Made by a program: the position numbers and the translations under genes
The notes under the pieces: generated by a model
The model's input: only the letters and a program-made list of their open reading frames with translations
Told to the model about the DNA's origin: nothing
Databases searched by the model: none
Shown here: positions 1-9,000 of the stretch, piece by piece
How positions within the stretch are numbered: position 1 is the stretch's first letter
Layout of the letters: each line of letters starts with the position of its first letter
Assembly (NCBI RefSeq): GCF_937910335.1
Contig: NZ_CALEMX010000487.1
Span: forward strand, 1 to 53,809
Length of the DNA: 53,809 bases
Reading direction: 5' to 3'
From: an uncultured Gimesia sp.
Lineage (GTDB): Bacteria; Planctomycetota; Planctomycetia; Planctomycetales; Planctomycetaceae

Positions 1-64
1 ATGACAGCATTCATAAGTGCTTTATGCCTCGAACCTTTCCTTTATATGCCAGAGTCTGTGTTTC

Positions 65-952
65 ATGATATCAACCACCATCGGTGAGACAAACACAACT
101 CCAGCAGTTATTTCTCCGCCGGAAAACTCTACCCGGCGCGAAGTCCTTGGCCTGGAGATGCTGATTGAGACGCCCGAAAATGTTATTTTGACGTACCAGC
201 TTGCCGGTCCGGCAAAGAGATATCTTGCTTATATGATTGATCTGGCTATTCGTATGGCACTAACGCTAGGCATGTGGATTGTCGTTCCGATACTGGGTAT
301 CGTCTTGCCGGGAACCGCAATGGGAATCCTGCTCGTCTTGATGTTCTTAAATACCTGGGGCTACTACACGATTTCAGAAGGGTTTTTCAAAGGACAATCC
401 ATTGGTAAACATATCTGTGGAATACGTGTGATTCGTGACGGTGGATATCCCATTACTTTCTGGCCAGCACTACTAAGAAACCTCGTGCGAAGTGCAGACG
501 CGATTATTTTTTATGGTGTTGGTTTTACAAGTATGTTACTTACACGTCGCTTCCAAAGGCTCGGCGATCTAGTGGCGGGAACGGTCGTTATTCAGGAACG
601 AACTCTATCGCTGCCGAGAAAGCCTGTTATTCTCGATAAAATTCAACCTTTGAATAAAAATGAAATCGGTAGTTTTTTACCACGCGATGAAATCCTCTCA
701 TTGATCGACGAGTTTATTGGTCGCAGGCATGTACTCACTTATGATCGCGGACATGCCCTGGCTGCGGTTTTAGCCAATAATCTAGCGGAGCGATTGAATT
801 ACTCGGGTGATCCCAAAAAGTTAACCCAATACCCGATGGCATTTCTGGCTTCAGTCTACAAAACATTCAGCTTTTCCCAGGAGGAGGAAGAACAGGAGTT
901 TGTCTCTGCTTATCATCCCCGAAATCAGACTGCGGAGGTGAACCTTGAATAA
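65..952 (+). CDS. RDD family membrane protein
   Basis: This is an integral membrane protein of the RDD family, about 295 aa. The RDD signature is seen near residues 45-60 (KRYLAYMIDLAIR), followed by hydrophobic spans and the family-typical GQSIGKHICGIRV stretch. The C-terminal 100 residues are soluble. The ORF track starts at a GTG at 17; I prefer the ATG at 65 because the extra residues add nothing to the domain, although neither start has a clear Shine-Dalgarno. It is the first gene of a coupled operon with SpoIIM, DUF4129 and DUF4350 genes, a grouping known in Planctomycetota and often preceded by MoxR and DUF58 genes. The specific function is unknown; an export or envelope-stress role is inference only. 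Confidence 0.85.
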   Translation: MISTTIGETNTTPAVISPPENSTRREVLGLEMLIETPENVILTYQLAGPAKRYLAYMIDLAIRMALTLGMWIVVPILGIVLPGTAMGILLVLMFLNTWGYYTISEGFFKGQSIGKHICGIRVIRDGGYPITFWPALLRNLVRSADAIIFYGVGFTSMLLTRRFQRLGDLVAGTVVIQERTLSLPRKPVILDKIQPLNKNEIGSFLPRDEILSLIDEFIGRRHVLTYDRGHALAAVLANNLAERLNYSGDPKKLTQYPMAFLASVYKTFSFSQEEEEQEFVSAYHPRNQTAEVNLE

Positions 953-2048
953 ACACAAATTTATTGAACAAAGGCGACCACACTGGAAACAGTTTGAAGA
1001 AACTCTCAGGGATGCTTCAAGATCTTCGCTCTCCAAACTTCCTGCAGAAGATATTTCGAATATTTCTCAACAATTACGTGAGGTTTCACATGATTTAGCT
1101 ACGATACGATCGCGTGGGTGGGGCCATGATTTGATATCGTATTTAAATGATCTGGTCGCCCGTGGACATAATCTGTTTTATAGTGCTCCTCCTACTAATT
1201 TTGCTGGCCTCTACCGTTATCTGGCGATTGATTTCCCCCGTCTGTTTCGTGCCAACTTCGGCTATTTTCTCACAGCCTGTCTCTTATTTTTTCTGCCACT
1301 GGGAATCAGCTGGTATGTTGTTCAAAACAACCCCAGTCTGGCAAACAGGGTCATACCCGAAGAACTCATGTCTAGATTTGATACGATGTATGGAACAGAG
1401 AGCCCACTTAACTCAGAAGAGAAAAAAACCGAGGATCAAGAAGAAGAAACAGATTCGTCCGAGGACACCAGCTTCGGTAGCTTTGGTGATCAACGAGCAA
1501 CGATGGCTGGTTTTTACATTAACAACAATGTGGGAATCGCATTGAAGTGTTTTGCATTAGGAATTCTGTTGGGAATTGGTACTGTTTACACTCTGTTATT
1601 CAATGGTATCTTTCTGGGTGCCGTATCTGGATATATTGTCAGCCAGGGCAACGGAGATCGTTTTTTAAGCTTTGTCATTTCACATGGCTCTTTTGAATTG
1701 ACGGCGATTGCCGTTGCAGGAGGCGCCGGTCTCATGCTGGGCAATGCCCTGATTCATCCCGGTCAGAGAAAACGGTTCGAATCATTGCAGGTTCGCGGAC
1801 TCGAAGCGGTTCAGATTGCAGGAGGTGCCGCCGTAATGCTGGTTGTGGCTGCGTTTATAGAAGCATTCTGGTCCCCGTCTGACATTCCGAATCTCGTAAA
1901 ATACGTCGTGGGAAGCGGACTCTGGTTACTGGTCTTTTTATATCTGGGATTAGCGGGACTGCAATCTGATTCTCGGTTAGTTTCAGTGAGAAACAAGGAG
2001 CGAACCAGATCTCATAAATCGGACCATAGTGGGAAACAGCAACGATGA
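945..2048 (+). CDS. SpoIIM/DUF95 family membrane protein
   Basis: This 367-aa protein resembles the SpoIIM (stage II sporulation protein M, DUF95) family. Visible traits are a soluble N-terminal helical region, a first membrane span near residues 102-125, a very acidic loop (EEKKTEDQEEETDSSED), and a C-terminal block of spans with the family-like VISHGSFELTAIAVAGGAG motif. Planctomycetes do not sporulate like Bacillus, so the family name should not be read as a sporulation role. The start is TTG, supported by GGAGG six bases upstream, which lies inside the end of the RDD gene; the two reading frames overlap by 8 bases, indicating translational coupling. It also overlaps the next gene by 4 bases (ATGA). 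Confidence 0.87.
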   Translation: MNKHKFIEQRRPHWKQFEETLRDASRSSLSKLPAEDISNISQQLREVSHDLATIRSRGWGHDLISYLNDLVARGHNLFYSAPPTNFAGLYRYLAIDFPRLFRANFGYFLTACLLFFLPLGISWYVVQNNPSLANRVIPEELMSRFDTMYGTESPLNSEEKKTEDQEEETDSSEDTSFGSFGDQRATMAGFYINNNVGIALKCFALGILLGIGTVYTLLFNGIFLGAVSGYIVSQGNGDRFLSFVISHGSFELTAIAVAGGAGLMLGNALIHPGQRKRFESLQVRGLEAVQIAGGAAVMLVVAAFIEAFWSPSDIPNLVKYVVGSGLWLLVFLYLGLAGLQSDSRLVSVRNKERTRSHKSDHSGKQQR

Positions 2049-2959
2049 GATTTGAGCATGTCAATATTGCCTTTGTTCCTCGTAATTCAGCCAATTGTCT
2101 GGATTTGGCGATTATGTTCTATGGTCGCTTTCTAGTCTCCATTCTCAAGCTCTGGGCGATGTTTGCCATTCCCGCTTGTACGCTGGTCTATCTGCTCAGC
2201 TACTATTTTCTGGTAGATCTTAGAATCGCAATCACAATCGCTTATTTTACAACATCACCTCTGGGAGTTTTGCTTACCTGGAATACAGCATTATTTACTT
2301 TTGGAAATTCAAAGGGGTTCCCAAGTTTAAAGCGCCAATTGAATCCAAAATTGATTTCGTTAATCATTCGTTGTCTGTTTGACAGAACTGTTTTATTTCT
2401 CGGACCCGCATTAATTTTTTTCTCCGGTAATATTTTTATTATGCTGGGTTTCATTTATCTTCTGTTTCCGGGAATCTGGTTGGCATTACGGAACGGATTT
2501 CGAGTGGAACAGTCTTCGCTCCGTTATGCCGGCATCGCTTCATCACAGGGAACATCCCACGATCATCGTACGAAAGATTTAATTTCACATGATTTTGGGA
2601 CACTATTTTTTCGAGGTGCCATGACATTCTTTTTCTGCTATCTAATAACATTCGTACTCTTTATCACCTTTGATTATCTTTCCTATACGTTGCTGGAATA
2701 TCCAATATTAATGGGCCAAATTCCTTATGTTTTCGATCCTGAATCGATAGACCAGTCCCTGACTAATATCATACTTCTGATGACATCAGACCCAAGAGTT
2801 TTAACATTTTTGACGGGTTTCATTTTACTTGTTTATCCCATTGGTCGAATCGCCTGGTTCTTTACTTACATCGATCTACGGGTTCGTCTCGATTGCTGGG
2901 ACATGGAATTACGTATGGCGGAACTTTCGCAAAAACTGAATCCTGGAGAGGCAACATAA
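2045..2959 (+). CDS. Multi-spanning membrane protein of the RDD/SpoIIM/DUF4129 operon
   Basis: I do not recognise a named family for this 304-aa protein. It has about five or six hydrophobic segments, for example near residues 35-60, 65-90, 112-145, 195-220 and 255-275, with a glycine- and aromatic-rich character and a charged C-terminus containing RVRLDCWDMELRMAEL. It overlaps the upstream SpoIIM-like gene by 4 bases (ATGA) and the downstream DUF4129 gene by 1 base (TAATG), so all are probably translated from one mRNA. Its position suggests it belongs to the same membrane complex as the RDD and SpoIIM-like proteins. That is inference from context. Confidence 0.8.
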   Translation: MRFEHVNIAFVPRNSANCLDLAIMFYGRFLVSILKLWAMFAIPACTLVYLLSYYFLVDLRIAITIAYFTTSPLGVLLTWNTALFTFGNSKGFPSLKRQLNPKLISLIIRCLFDRTVLFLGPALIFFSGNIFIMLGFIYLLFPGIWLALRNGFRVEQSSLRYAGIASSQGTSHDHRTKDLISHDFGTLFFRGAMTFFFCYLITFVLFITFDYLSYTLLEYPILMGQIPYVFDPESIDQSLTNIILLMTSDPRVLTFLTGFILLVYPIGRIAWFFTYIDLRVRLDCWDMELRMAELSQKLNPGEAT

Positions 2960-3753
2960 TGACGTGTTACTCCCAACAGGGTTTTATTCATAAATTAAAA
3001 TTCATACTGTTTGTGACAGCCAGCCTGTCCCTGATGACAGCGACCGCTTTTTCACAGTCTACAAAGAACGCGCCATTCGATAACAATGCGCCTGATCGGG
3101 CAATGATTGAACAGGATACAAAAGAAATTCTCAATCGTCCTGAATTTCGCCATCTGACGCGAGAACGACAGATAGCCACAGATTCACCATTTGACCTCGA
3201 AGAACTCATCAAAGAAGAGCCAGAAACAAACACCGCTACCAACGATTCCTTCATAGCCGCCTTTGCGGGATCTATCATCATGTTATTTTCCTATGTTGGT
3301 ATTGTCTGCGCCTGCGGTTTAATAGTGTATCTGCTCTATCGGTCTCTCTCTGGCTTCAGGTTTTCAGACAAAATAAAAGACAAATCACCCCCAGATCAAT
3401 TACAAGGCGAATTGACATTGGAAGAGATTCTTTCTCCTGCTGAAAGCGAGGCATCAACATATCTGCAGAGAGCAAAAGAGTTGGCCCTGACCGGGGACTA
3501 CCACAATGCCATCATTCAGTTGTTATATGGATCAATGAGTTTTATTGAACGATCGGGCTGGATTCGCTTTCGCAAAGGATTAACGTATCGGGATTATCTC
3601 CGCGCAACGCGACCTCACGGCTTGCCCTGCGATTCATTACGTCAGATGATTCGAACCTATGAACCATTGGGGTTCGGCCGCCGGGAAGCCACCAGAGAAC
3701 ATTTTGAAAGTACACTTAGTCATTATGAAGCCGCCTTCCAGAAAAAAGCGTGA
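2959..3753 (+). CDS. DUF4129 domain protein with signal peptide and one membrane span
   Basis: This 264-aa protein starts with a signal-peptide-like segment ending near TATAFSQS, has an extracytoplasmic acidic region, one long membrane span near residues 97-127, and a cytoplasmic C-terminal helical domain. That domain (AKELALTGDYHNAIIQLLYGS, RKGLTYRDYL, then a terminal ARREHFE-like helix region) is the DUF4129 fold found beside MoxR/DUF58/DUF4350 genes. I use the ATG at 2959, not the track start at 2893, because it overlaps the previous stop by one base in a TAATG junction and is immediately followed by the signal peptide. The molecular role of DUF4129 is unknown. Confidence 0.85.
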   Translation: MTCYSQQGFIHKLKFILFVTASLSLMTATAFSQSTKNAPFDNNAPDRAMIEQDTKEILNRPEFRHLTRERQIATDSPFDLEELIKEEPETNTATNDSFIAAFAGSIIMLFSYVGIVCACGLIVYLLYRSLSGFRFSDKIKDKSPPDQLQGELTLEEILSPAESEASTYLQRAKELALTGDYHNAIIQLLYGSMSFIERSGWIRFRKGLTYRDYLRATRPHGLPCDSLRQMIRTYEPLGFGRREATREHFESTLSHYEAAFQKKA

Positions 3754-4969
3754 ACGCAGGAACGCCGGCTGGATCTGGCTGATGTTCCTCTGCGCATTAC
3801 TCTCTCTCCACCTCTGGTTTCCAGAGTTTGGCACGGGAGCGTTCGACGATTCCTATAGTTCTTCTGCTGGTGGGAAAAAAGCGTTCTATCTGTTAATGGA
3901 TTACGAATCATTTGGCGCAGAACGGAATCGTGTCCCCTTAACAGTCGCAATTTCTTCTTTGGACTATGACGATTCACTATGTCTCCTGGGGCCGGCCAGA
4001 TACCCGAGTCCGTTGGAGTGGTCTTCCCTGCTTGCATGGGTAAAAGAGGGAGGGCATCTGATCGTTTCTGCGAATCACGAACACCCGGAATTTAAAATTG
4101 AACCATTAAAAATCAGCGTGAATTATCTCGATGAAACGGACCGTGAAAACATACCAATTGCTGAGCCAAATTCAGAAAAGAAAGAAGAGAGCTCTCTCTC
4201 GATATCATTAAAAAAAGAACATAGCCTGTTAGAAGGCAAGGCCACAACAGTCTTTCCTGACGCCCCCTCTATCGTCTGGGAGACCAACGCCCAGGTGAAA
4301 TCAAAAACCGGACAAACACTTATTTCGTTAGGAGAGACTAAACAGGCGGTGCGAATGAAACACGGCTTTGGGGAAATAGTTGTTGCCGCTTCATCTGAAA
4401 TTTTTTCCAATCAATCGATGGTTGATGGCGGAAGTGTTCCCGCATATCGACTGATTGAATCGGTGGGCGAAGCTGATTATATTGTCATTGATGAATCGTT
4501 AAATGCATCGGGCACTTCAAAGGTGGTGGCATTGTTAATTGACCCTACCTTTCGGCCATTGACGATCCAGCTCCTGATTACCCTGCTGGTATTTGGCTGG
4601 TGGCGCAGTACGCGGTTCGGCCCGATCCTTTCGTCCCACATACTTCCCCGGCATAACATTGTGTCTCACACTGACAATGTCGGGAATTTACACTATAAAA
4701 ACGGAAATGGTCGTGCTTTACTCTATGCTTATGTCAAACAGTTGTTCACGGAATTAAATCTCAGACGATTTCGGGGAGAAGAACACAGGGTGATTGACCC
4801 CATTGCCCGGCGCTTGAATGAAGACCCTCAAAAAGTGAAGTCTTTTCTGAAACAGGCGGCGAAACTCTCGAAATCGGAAAAAGTGACTCGTCAACAATTG
4901 GGTGATTTGATTCGTAAATTGTCAAAAATTCGTCAAGCAGCTCAACCTGGCAGTTCCAGGATTAAATAA
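3725..4969 (+). CDS. DUF4350 domain-containing membrane protein
   Basis: This 414-aa protein has a basic N-terminus (KPPSRKKRERR), a membrane anchor near residues 15-32, and an extracytoplasmic DUF4350 domain beginning with SSAGGKKAFYLLMDYES and continuing to LLAWVKEGGHLIV, typical of this family. A second membrane segment lies near residues 278-298 (TIQLLITLLVFGWW), followed by a cytoplasmic basic helical tail. The start at 3725 is chosen because the track start at 3659 would place extra unrelated residues before the basic/hydrophobic anchor; it overlaps the DUF4129 gene by 29 bases. DUF4350 proteins commonly accompany DUF4129 and MoxR ATPases. Their biochemical function is unknown. Confidence 0.83.
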   Translation: MKPPSRKKRERRNAGWIWLMFLCALLSLHLWFPEFGTGAFDDSYSSSAGGKKAFYLLMDYESFGAERNRVPLTVAISSLDYDDSLCLLGPARYPSPLEWSSLLAWVKEGGHLIVSANHEHPEFKIEPLKISVNYLDETDRENIPIAEPNSEKKEESSLSISLKKEHSLLEGKATTVFPDAPSIVWETNAQVKSKTGQTLISLGETKQAVRMKHGFGEIVVAASSEIFSNQSMVDGGSVPAYRLIESVGEADYIVIDESLNASGTSKVVALLIDPTFRPLTIQLLITLLVFGWWRSTRFGPILSSHILPRHNIVSHTDNVGNLHYKNGNGRALLYAYVKQLFTELNLRRFRGEEHRVIDPIARRLNEDPQKVKSFLKQAAKLSKSEKVTRQQLGDLIRKLSKIRQAAQPGSSRIK

Positions 4970-4982
4970 CGAAAGCATTTCA

Positions 4983-5339
4983 GTGCTCACATATTTTTCT
5001 ATTGCCAAAGTAGGAGACATTCCAGAAGGGGAAGGCCGCGCATTCCATGTAGAAGGACAGATGGTTGCCGTCTTCCTTAAAGAGGGGGCTTACACAGCCA
5101 TCAATGACTTCTGCCCGCATCAGGGGGCACCGCTTTCTACCGGATATGTTGATGATGAGGGGGCGGTCACCTGTCCGTGGCATGCCTGGCGATTCTGTAT
5201 CAAAGAAGGAACCTGGCTCGATAATCCCAGGTCAAAACTACAGGTTCCCGTGTACCCGATTCGTATTGAAGGTGATGAGATCCAAGTGGGACTGGAACTC
5301 CCTCCCGAAGAATCAGAAACCCGAGAAACTCAGAGTTGA
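4983..5339 (+). CDS. Rieske-type [2Fe-2S] protein, NirD/ferredoxin-like
   Basis: This is a small soluble 118-aa Rieske protein. The two cluster-binding motifs are intact: CPHQG near residues 41-45 and CPWHAW near residues 61-66, so both Cys-x-His and Cys-x-x-His ligand pairs are present. Length and lack of a membrane anchor fit the single-domain ferredoxin subunits that pass electrons to oxygenases or reductases. It starts with GTG 13 bases after the DUF4350 gene and may ride on the same transcript. No oxygenase partner is visible nearby, so the electron acceptor is unknown. Its 3' end overlaps the convergent hydrolase gene by 10 bases. Confidence 0.9.
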   Translation: MLTYFSIAKVGDIPEGEGRAFHVEGQMVAVFLKEGAYTAINDFCPHQGAPLSTGYVDDEGAVTCPWHAWRFCIKEGTWLDNPRSKLQVPVYPIRIEGDEIQVGLELPPEESETRETQS

Positions 5340-6013
5340 AATGACTCTCCCGGCTCCAATACGATGGGTTCAGCCGATGTCTGGTTTCGAATTTGATCAG
5401 CCCACGCGGCTGCATCCTGTTCAATCAGAGGCCAGGTATTATAATGCATGGGCATTACGCGTTTCGGGGCGATCATGCTGGTTGCTTTGACTGAGTCATC
5501 AGGGCCCATTGTAAAATTATCTCCAATGGGTAGGATTGCGAGATCCACACCTTCCTCACCGATCAGTCTCATATCGGAAAACAGACCAGTATCTGCAGCA
5601 AAATAAATTGTTCCCTCTTCTAATTTCAGCAGAATTCCACAAGGACTGCCTCCATTACTTCCGTCGGGAAGCATTGAACCGTGATGCGCAATTGTGAGTT
5701 TCACTGTTCCGAAATCGTATTTGTGTGCGCCACCTATATGCTGCGGATGCACATTTTCCACACCCTGCTTTCCCATCCACTCAATGATTTCATAATTCGC
5801 AATCACCAGCGCATTGGTCCGCTTCGCAATTTCGACCGTATCTCCGACATGATCGCCATGTCCATGACTGACGATAATTGCATCAGTTTTCGCCTCGTTC
5901 GCTGAAATCGATGCATTTGGATTCCCTGTAAAAAAGGGATCCAAGATGATTATTTTACCGGCGGTTTCAATTTGAAAGGTGGAATGTCCCAGCCAGGTAA
6001 TATTCGTTCCCAT
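5330..6013 (-). CDS. UPF0173 family metal-dependent hydrolase (metallo-beta-lactamase fold)
   Basis: This 227-aa protein has the beta-lactamase-fold start ITWLGHSTF, the metal-binding motif SHGHGDHVGD, a later HHG motif, FAADTGLF, and MPMHYNTWP near the C-terminus, which together match the UPF0173 (YtkL-like) group. These are predicted cytoplasmic zinc hydrolases of unknown substrate. I start at the ATG at 6013 (MGTNITWLGH), which has AGAGG upstream, instead of the longer track ORF whose first 23 residues are cysteine-rich and unlike the family. It is convergent with the Rieske gene, overlapping by 10 bases. Confidence 0.9.
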   Translation of the reverse strand: MGTNITWLGHSTFQIETAGKIIILDPFFTGNPNASISANEAKTDAIIVSHGHGDHVGDTVEIAKRTNALVIANYEIIEWMGKQGVENVHPQHIGGAHKYDFGTVKLTIAHHGSMLPDGSNGGSPCGILLKLEEGTIYFAADTGLFSDMRLIGEEGVDLAILPIGDNFTMGPDDSVKATSMIAPKRVMPMHYNTWPLIEQDAAAWADQIRNQTSAEPIVLEPGESFQL

Positions 6014-6088
6014 GTTTGCCTCTGAGGGTGAGAGAAGAAGTTGACTCAAGTTACACATCTGCAAGATACAACAAATCGTCAATCTATT

Positions 6089-9000
6089 TCAAGCAGTTTG
6101 CTTCACATATCGATAGGCAAAACAGATTACCCCGCTGACAAAACAAACCATTGCGAAAGCCGCAATCCCTCCACTCAGTAATAACCAGCCTGCCAGACCG
6201 ATGAAAATCATAATCGCTCCCAGCCCTTTTTGAGCTGATGCAGATTGAGGACAGCGGGATACAGACCAGACTAACCCGATTAAGATAACGCTCCAAAATA
6301 AAGTCCAGAGCACCGCGGAACCCATCTTATACGTATTTTCGGATCGTACATTCAAGGCCAGCTTCGGTTGGCCGTTAATTTTCGAGAACACGAGTTTGTG
6401 ACCTTTCAAGGGAATCTCAAACTTGAGCGAAATTCCCCCCGCCTGTGTCCAAGCCGTTTGCTGGTCACCTCTTCCTTTTCCAACATCGACTATGAAGTGA
6501 TTACCAGAATAAGGTCGTTTACTACTATCAGAATTGCGAATTGTATGTGACTTAAGCGATGCAGGCCCGCCTAGCGGCAGGTTTGGTGCTTCTTCAATAT
6601 CATTCAACTGATACCATACATTTTTTTCTTTTTGTATCGCCTGATTTCTGCCTTCTCGATTCTTAAATTGTAATTTCCACTTACGTGTTTGCTCATCACC
6701 AGCAGATGCATTTGGATTTTTTCCCAAGCTCAGTTTTTCATTGAGGCCGAATGGTGAATTTTTTGGCATTTGACCTAGTTGTTGTGTGCTCAGATTAGAT
6801 TGAATCTGCTCGTTCGCATTCAGTAAGCTTTGCTGCCTTCTGAGAGCGCGACCGTCAGCCGATTGGGATTTGCCCCCTTTTTGCTTTTTCGCATCTGATT
6901 TGCCTTTTCCTGCTGAATAGAAGAAGCCTTTCAGTTGAGATTTGGAATCTGTGATTTCATGTGGAACTCCTGGTTTTCCAATGGGAGTTCCTGCATGAGC
7001 TTGAGCAAGTGTATTCTGTTTCGTTTGAAGACGAGGTCGGCCATTTGCATTGTACAGGTCCGTATTATTTCCGATGACTAACTGATTAAAAGTTTCTTCA
7101 GAATCAAAATCGGCCTGCCCATCTTTATCTTTAGAAAATCCAAGTATTTTTTTTCGTTGTTCCTGCCGTTGCTGCTCCTTCAATTGGATTTCGCTGATCT
7201 GCTGCTTAATCTGTTTTCCTTCCCGGCTGTTAGTCGGGTTCGCAGCCCGTTCCAGTTTCTGTTCCAACTGTTTGAGATTTCTAACTACCCGGCCGCGAAC
7301 GCGATCACTTTTACTTCCAGTGTAAACGGAGTATAAGTTTTTCACATCGTTGTTCAGGTTGGAGATGCTCAAACCCTCATCGTCAATACTTTCAACGGGA
7401 GTCATATTCGTCCGCGGATCATCGAGCAATGCTGTCGCGGAATATTCATCGGGAACATAAACGGTCCACTTTGTCTGAGCGACTGGAATTCCATAATCGG
7501 CATCTTCAGCAGGAATGACAATCTGGGGAGGCTGTAAATCAATTGCTTCTGCTGACCACCGGAAAGCCCCTTTCGGCAAGGGAGATGTCAGGCGACCTGC
7601 CAATATTAAATTTACTGAAAACGAGAGATCGGCTGCACTCCCTTTGGGTAATGCAATCAGGTAAATGACCTCGTTTTTATTCTTTAGTTTTGCATCATCT
7701 TTTAACACGACGGGAGCCGTGGGTACATCTTTGACGAAAGCGCTTAGTACCTGAGTATTTTCTGGAAGTCGAACTGCCAGAAATTGTCGTGAACGATTTC
7801 GTAATCGATAGTCTGCATGTGTTTTCCAGCTGCCGTCATTTGCCAGTACCGTCGTCAATTCTGACAAATTGACGGCAGCGGCTGCTCCCTGATCGGCCTG
7901 AAACTGTTGAATCTGATAGGTTGGCGGTTTGCCATTCTGAATGATACGTGCCAACTCCATCGCCTGATTTGCCAACGAATCATTAATTTTCAAAGGCATT
8001 TCCTGACGATCGATGCTTGCGATACTTTCCGGATTCATCAAAGAAAGACGTGCCCATGAATGATTTACAAGCATTAGAAAGTGTTGTTGAATTTCTAATT
8101 CGGTAGTCTGTGGATCAACTTTTCCACTGGTATCCATGACTCGCACTTGTGGAATTTCGATCTGACCGGAAGTTGGCGGTGACAGAGTCGATTCAGCCGT
8201 GATGAAGTAAGAACCTTCGACGGAATCCTGCAGAGAAACCGTCCATTGCACAATGGTTCCACCAATCACTCGTTTATCCACCTGACGAATCGATTCTCCA
8301 CGAAAATCAAGATGCTCGCCTAACCAGGCAGGTGTCGTAAACGAGAATTTGTCAGTCGCAGCCCCCTGAATGGACCAGCGAATTCCGACGGTATGACTTA
8401 CAGAAACATTTCCAACGGTTGTCATTACCAGCGAGTTGGCTGTAATTACAGGCTGTGCAGGAGAAATATCCAGTTTTACCCACTCTGGTAATTCGGCCGA
8501 CGAGCGAAATGCAAACTGAGGTAATCGGGATTGCTGTCCTTTTAACTCGGCAGACAGATCATCAGCCGAAATTGCGCGCCAATCTTTTAATTCCGGCGCA
8601 CGAGCCACCAGAGATTCATCACACCAGATGGCAAGATCACTTCGAACTGATGAAACTCCCAACGGCGTAGGCATCATCACTTCTGCTTCGCGTTGATTCC
8701 CTTCGCGAGGAATCACGCCATCAAAAACAACTTCCACCTGATTTGTTTTCAGTTCCTTAAATTCAAACACCAGCACCCGCATATCGTCGGCGTTCTGTTC
8801 AATGACATACCAGTCATCAAGGCCTGCTGCGTTCACGTTCAAAACCAGATAAGTTTCGGGCAATTCCACTACAAATGTGGACTCTGGAATTCCCTTTAGT
8901 TGATAACGCACCCTGCTGGAGAGGCTCATCTTCCGCTGAGAAACCAACACAGCGTGTTCAGCAATCGCCTGTTTTTCGGCCTGTCGACGCGTCACAAGAA

